Assembly (NCBI GenBank): GCA_003140595.1
Contig: PLKG01000045.1
Span: 1-57,859, forward strand
Direction of reading: 5' to 3'
Source of the DNA: Acidimicrobiaceae bacterium
GTDB lineage: Bacteria; Actinomycetota; Acidimicrobiia; Acidimicrobiales; Bog-793
Length of the DNA: 57,859 bases
The position numbers were made by a program, and so were the translations under genes. This document shows positions 54,992 to 57,859 of this stretch, piece by piece (the stretch's first letter is position 1; every line of letters begins with the position of its first letter). A model generated the notes under the pieces. It was not told where the DNA came from and did no database searches. It saw nothing but the letters and a program-made list of their open reading frames with translations.

Positions 54992-57856
54992 ATGCGAGTT
55001 CCGACGGATATACCCCGGTTGCACTCGAGTCGGCGGTATCAAGCCTGGATCGTCGGGGCCGTCGTATTCGTGATCGTGGCGCTGATCGTCATCCAGGGAC
55101 TGGCCAACTTCTACACGAACTACCTCTGGTACCGCTCGGTCAGCTTCACGGCGGTTTGGCGCCTGTTGATCGAGACCGAGCTCGAACTTGCCGCAGTGTT
55201 CATAGGCGCGTTCTTCATCGCCTGCTGGGTGAGCCTCTGGGTCGTCGACCGCATCGCCCCGCGGGCACTGCTCGTTTCGCCGGAGCTGGAGATCGTGCGC
55301 CGCTACCAGCAGATCGTCGGCAGGCACACGTTCGCGCTTCGCACCGTCGTGTCCCTCATCCTCGCCCTCATCGTCGGCGCGTCGACAAGCGACCAGTGGC
55401 AGCACTGGCTGCTTTTCCGAAGCGGCAAGTCCTTTGGGGCGACCGATCCGCAGTTCCACAAGGCGATCAGCTTCTACGTGTTCAAGCTGCCGTTCCTGTC
55501 CTTTCTCGTCGACTGGACCCTTGTGGCGCTGCTTGTGATCCTCATCATCACGGGCATAGGCCACTATCTCAACGGCGGCCTCAGGTTCCAGGGACCCTCT
55601 CCGCGGGTCGACCCGCGCGTGACCGCGCACATGTCGATGATCCTCGGTGTCATGGCGCTGGTTCGGGCAGCCGGGTACTTCTACGTCGACCGCTTCAACC
55701 TCGTGCTCGCAAAGGACGCCTACGTCAACGGCGCCGGCTACACCGACGTGCACGTACGCTTGCCGGCGATCGAGTTGCTCGCGGTCGTCGCGCTGGCGGT
55801 GTTCGTGCTAATGGTTTTCAACGTCTATCAACGCAGCCTCGCGCTCCCCGCTATCGGAGCTGGGTTGTGGATCCTCGTCGCACTGACCGCAGGCGTAATC
55901 GTCCCCGCAGCCGTGCAGGCCCTCAAGGTCACGCCCGCGCAGAGCAAGCTCGAGGCCCCCTATATCAGCCGGAACATCCAGGCGACTCGCACGGCGCTCG
56001 GGCTTTCGAGTATCCACGAGCGCGCCTTCGCGGGAGTTTCGAACCTGACCGGCGGTGTGGTCGCGGGGGCTTCAGCGACACTGGACAACCTTCCGCTCTG
56101 GGAGCCCTCGATCACCTCACAGACCTACCAGAAGCTTCAGCAGAACGGGACCGGCTTCACCATTGCCGGGCTCTCTCTGGACCGGTACAGGATTGGCGGC
56201 ACGCTGACGCCTTTCGTGATCGGCGTTCGGCAGGTCAATGACGCCGACCTGCCGACCCCGTCATGGGTCAACATCCACCTGCAGTACACCCACGGTTACG
56301 GCGCCGTCCTTTCACCGGCGAACCAGCAGAGCGGCGGGAACCCGGTCTTCGACATCGCAGGCGTCCCACCCGTCACGAGCCACGGCGCTCCGAAGATAGC
56401 CCAGCCGGCGGTCTACTTCGGCCTGGGACAGTCGGGCTACGTGGTCGCGGACACTGCCCAGAGCGAGGTCGACTACTCCGACACGAACGGCAACACGGTC
56501 TCGAGCCACTACGCGGGCAAGGGCGGCGTGCCCATCGGTTCGTTCTGGACGAAGGCGGCTTTCGCGCTCAAGTTCCACGATCTCAACCTGCTCATATCGA
56601 ACCTGGTCACGAAGAAGTCACGGATCATGTTCAACCAGGACGTCCGTGTCCGTGTCGCCAAGGTGGCGCCCTTCCTCGTTGTCGACGACACCCCTTATCC
56701 TGTGATCGACCGCGGCCAGCTGGTCTGGATTGTCGACGCCTACACGACGACGAGCTACTACCCATACGCACAGCAGGCCAATACCGCACAACTTCCCAGC
56801 GGGACAGGCCTGAAGCAGAGTTTCAACTACGTGCGCAACTCGGTGAAGGTGGTCGTCAACGCGTACACGGGCGACATGACCTTCTATGCCGTTACCGACA
56901 CTGACCCGATCCTGAACACCTATGAGTCGATCTTCCCGCACATGTTCAAGCCCCTCAGCGACATGGACCCGGTGCTCGCGGCACACCTGCGCTACCCGAC
57001 GGCTCTCCTAATGGTGCAGGCCACCATGTACGGCCGCTACCACTTGTCCAACCCGGCAGCTTTCTATATCGCCAACAACGCTTGGGAGCTGGCGCCGACG
57101 TCCGGCACCGGATCGCCCGAGCAATCCTTGCCCGTTGACGCGGCCGGTAACACGGTGCGATTCGTGCCCGAGTACGAGCTCCTGCAACTTCCCGGCGCCA
57201 GCGCTCCGGGGTTCACCGTCATAGAGCCGCTCGATCCACTGTCGCAGGGCGACCGGATCCAGACGTTGGCCGCGCTCATGACGGCCTCCTGCGACTACCA
57301 GGACTACGGCCAGCTCACCGCGTACGTGACGCCGACAAGGAACGCGACGGCGGGTCCCGCCGTCGTCAACTCGAAGATCCAGTCGAACACGAAGGTCTCC
57401 CAGTACGTGACCCTCGTCGGTCGAGCTGGTTCGACCGTCTCGCTCGGCACGACGCTTATCATCCCGATCGACGATTCCGTTGTGTACGTGCGGCCGCTTT
57501 ATGTGAGCTCGTCGCAGAACCCGTATCCGCAGTTGACCCGTTACATCGTCGTCTACGGCAATGATGTCGAAATGGAGAACACCCTTGGTGCCGCCCTCGC
57601 CGACGTCTTCGGCGCAGCGACGAGCAACATCGGAACCGGCACCGCCAATATCCCGGCTCAGGTCCGGGCCCTCATCGAGAGCGCGCAGAGCTACTACAAC
57701 CAGGGGCTGGCTGCGCTGAGAAGCGAAGACCTGACGGCCTACTCCGCGGACATGAAGGTCGTCGGCAGCCTGATCGCCGAGGCGCAGGCCGACTTGGCGA
57801 AAGACCAGAAGCCGGTCGCCTCTACGGCGATCCGGGTAACGCGTTCGCCTGCCTAG
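54992..57856 (+). CDS. UPF0182 family membrane protein
   Basis: A 954-residue COG1615 / UPF0182 protein. Seven helices at the N-terminus (about 20-320) include YLWYRSVSFTAVWRLLIETE and FHKAISFYVFKLPFLSFL. A large outer domain of about 600 residues follows, with KLEAPYISRNIQATRTALGL, DTPYPVIDRGQLVWIVDAYT (about 567-586), SFNYVRNSVKVVVNAYTGDM, and YGRYHLSNPAAFYIANNAWE. The C-terminal tail is Gln/Ala/Lys-rich (YYNQGLAALRSEDLTAY). Found widely in Actinobacteria and cyanobacteria; function unknown. It begins ten bases after the DivIVA-like gene. Confidence 0.9.
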   Translation: MRVPTDIPRLHSSRRYQAWIVGAVVFVIVALIVIQGLANFYTNYLWYRSVSFTAVWRLLIETELELAAVFIGAFFIACWVSLWVVDRIAPRALLVSPELEIVRRYQQIVGRHTFALRTVVSLILALIVGASTSDQWQHWLLFRSGKSFGATDPQFHKAISFYVFKLPFLSFLVDWTLVALLVILIITGIGHYLNGGLRFQGPSPRVDPRVTAHMSMILGVMALVRAAGYFYVDRFNLVLAKDAYVNGAGYTDVHVRLPAIELLAVVALAVFVLMVFNVYQRSLALPAIGAGLWILVALTAGVIVPAAVQALKVTPAQSKLEAPYISRNIQATRTALGLSSIHERAFAGVSNLTGGVVAGASATLDNLPLWEPSITSQTYQKLQQNGTGFTIAGLSLDRYRIGGTLTPFVIGVRQVNDADLPTPSWVNIHLQYTHGYGAVLSPANQQSGGNPVFDIAGVPPVTSHGAPKIAQPAVYFGLGQSGYVVADTAQSEVDYSDTNGNTVSSHYAGKGGVPIGSFWTKAAFALKFHDLNLLISNLVTKKSRIMFNQDVRVRVAKVAPFLVVDDTPYPVIDRGQLVWIVDAYTTTSYYPYAQQANTAQLPSGTGLKQSFNYVRNSVKVVVNAYTGDMTFYAVTDTDPILNTYESIFPHMFKPLSDMDPVLAAHLRYPTALLMVQATMYGRYHLSNPAAFYIANNAWELAPTSGTGSPEQSLPVDAAGNTVRFVPEYELLQLPGASAPGFTVIEPLDPLSQGDRIQTLAALMTASCDYQDYGQLTAYVTPTRNATAGPAVVNSKIQSNTKVSQYVTLVGRAGSTVSLGTTLIIPIDDSVVYVRPLYVSSSQNPYPQLTRYIVVYGNDVEMENTLGAALADVFGAATSNIGTGTANIPAQVRALIESAQSYYNQGLAALRSEDLTAYSADMKVVGSLIAEAQADLAKDQKPVASTAIRVTRSPA

Positions 57857-57859
57857 CCC

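Noticed and set aside
54746-55753. A 335-codon reverse frame opposite the start of the UPF0182 gene
   Set aside because: Antisense to two well-supported genes, with His/Arg/Asp/Glu-rich composition and no motif.

Overview
The window reads as two unrelated genomes joined at about 16.6 kb. Bases 1 to roughly 16,600 have moderate GC with AT-rich intergenic stretches, archaeal TATA-type promoters, and archaeal protein families: FilR1-type regulators, a CruF-like carotenoid hydratase, a UbiA prenyltransferase, an FprA flavodiiron protein, a short archaeal PurA, a Trm112-like protein, and a GuaAb-type GMP synthase start. This points to a euryarchaeon, probably a methanogen or methanotroph relative. 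From about 16,600 to the end the DNA is uniformly GC-rich and carries actinobacterial genes: two WhiB regulators, RDD, DUF2342, UPF0182, a DivIVA-domain protein and an actinobacterial succinate dehydrogenase. The short motifs WWLASDGKWYPP and DDRLWRHPSE suggest class Acidimicrobiia. The switch falls inside guaA, in codons for the motif [12 protein letters not shown], which nearly all GMP synthases share. An assembly chimera is the simplest reading, so neighbourhood should not be interpreted across it.

Archaeal part. Bases 1-4,600 hold two paralogous FilR1-type regulators, carotenoid or isoprenoid genes, and two decayed gene fragments (a primase-polymerase start and a TYW1 wyosine synthase). 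Bases 5,100-10,650 hold the most unusual locus. A tight eight-gene forward cluster contains a coiled-coil protein, a zinc-ribbon microprotein, three other small ORFs (two of them membrane proteins), a DUF354 glycosyltransferase-like protein, and two proteins built of a 21/31-residue repeat. A facing reverse-strand pair encodes two more proteins of the same repeat type. In each pair one protein ends in a two-helix membrane hairpin and the other is soluble. I do not recognise this repeat family. Bases 11,100-16,600 carry fprA and a nucleotide block: purA, a Trm112-like gene, a DUF7524-like membrane protein, pyrG and the start of guaA.

Actinobacterial part. The C-terminal half of guaA is followed by a pcrA-like helicase, a hemolysin III protein, and a B12-binding methylmalonyl-CoA mutase small subunit next to sucCD. 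Then come threonine ammonia-lyase, a marR-MFS pair with a clear operator, and a divergent SHMT homologue. Next are purH-folD, icd, mdh, prolyl oligopeptidase, an sdhC-sdhA-sdhB-SCP2 operon, two whiB genes, an HtrA-type protease, and two probable pseudo-proteases. The end holds moaE, an MreB/FtsA-like actin, a HEAT-repeat protein, a Lon-like PDZ protease, a DivIVA protein with a phage head-protein-like tail, and UPF0182. Most of these are central metabolism (TCA cycle, one-carbon and purine synthesis) and envelope or cell-shape functions. No rRNA, tRNA, CRISPR array or intact insertion sequence was seen.
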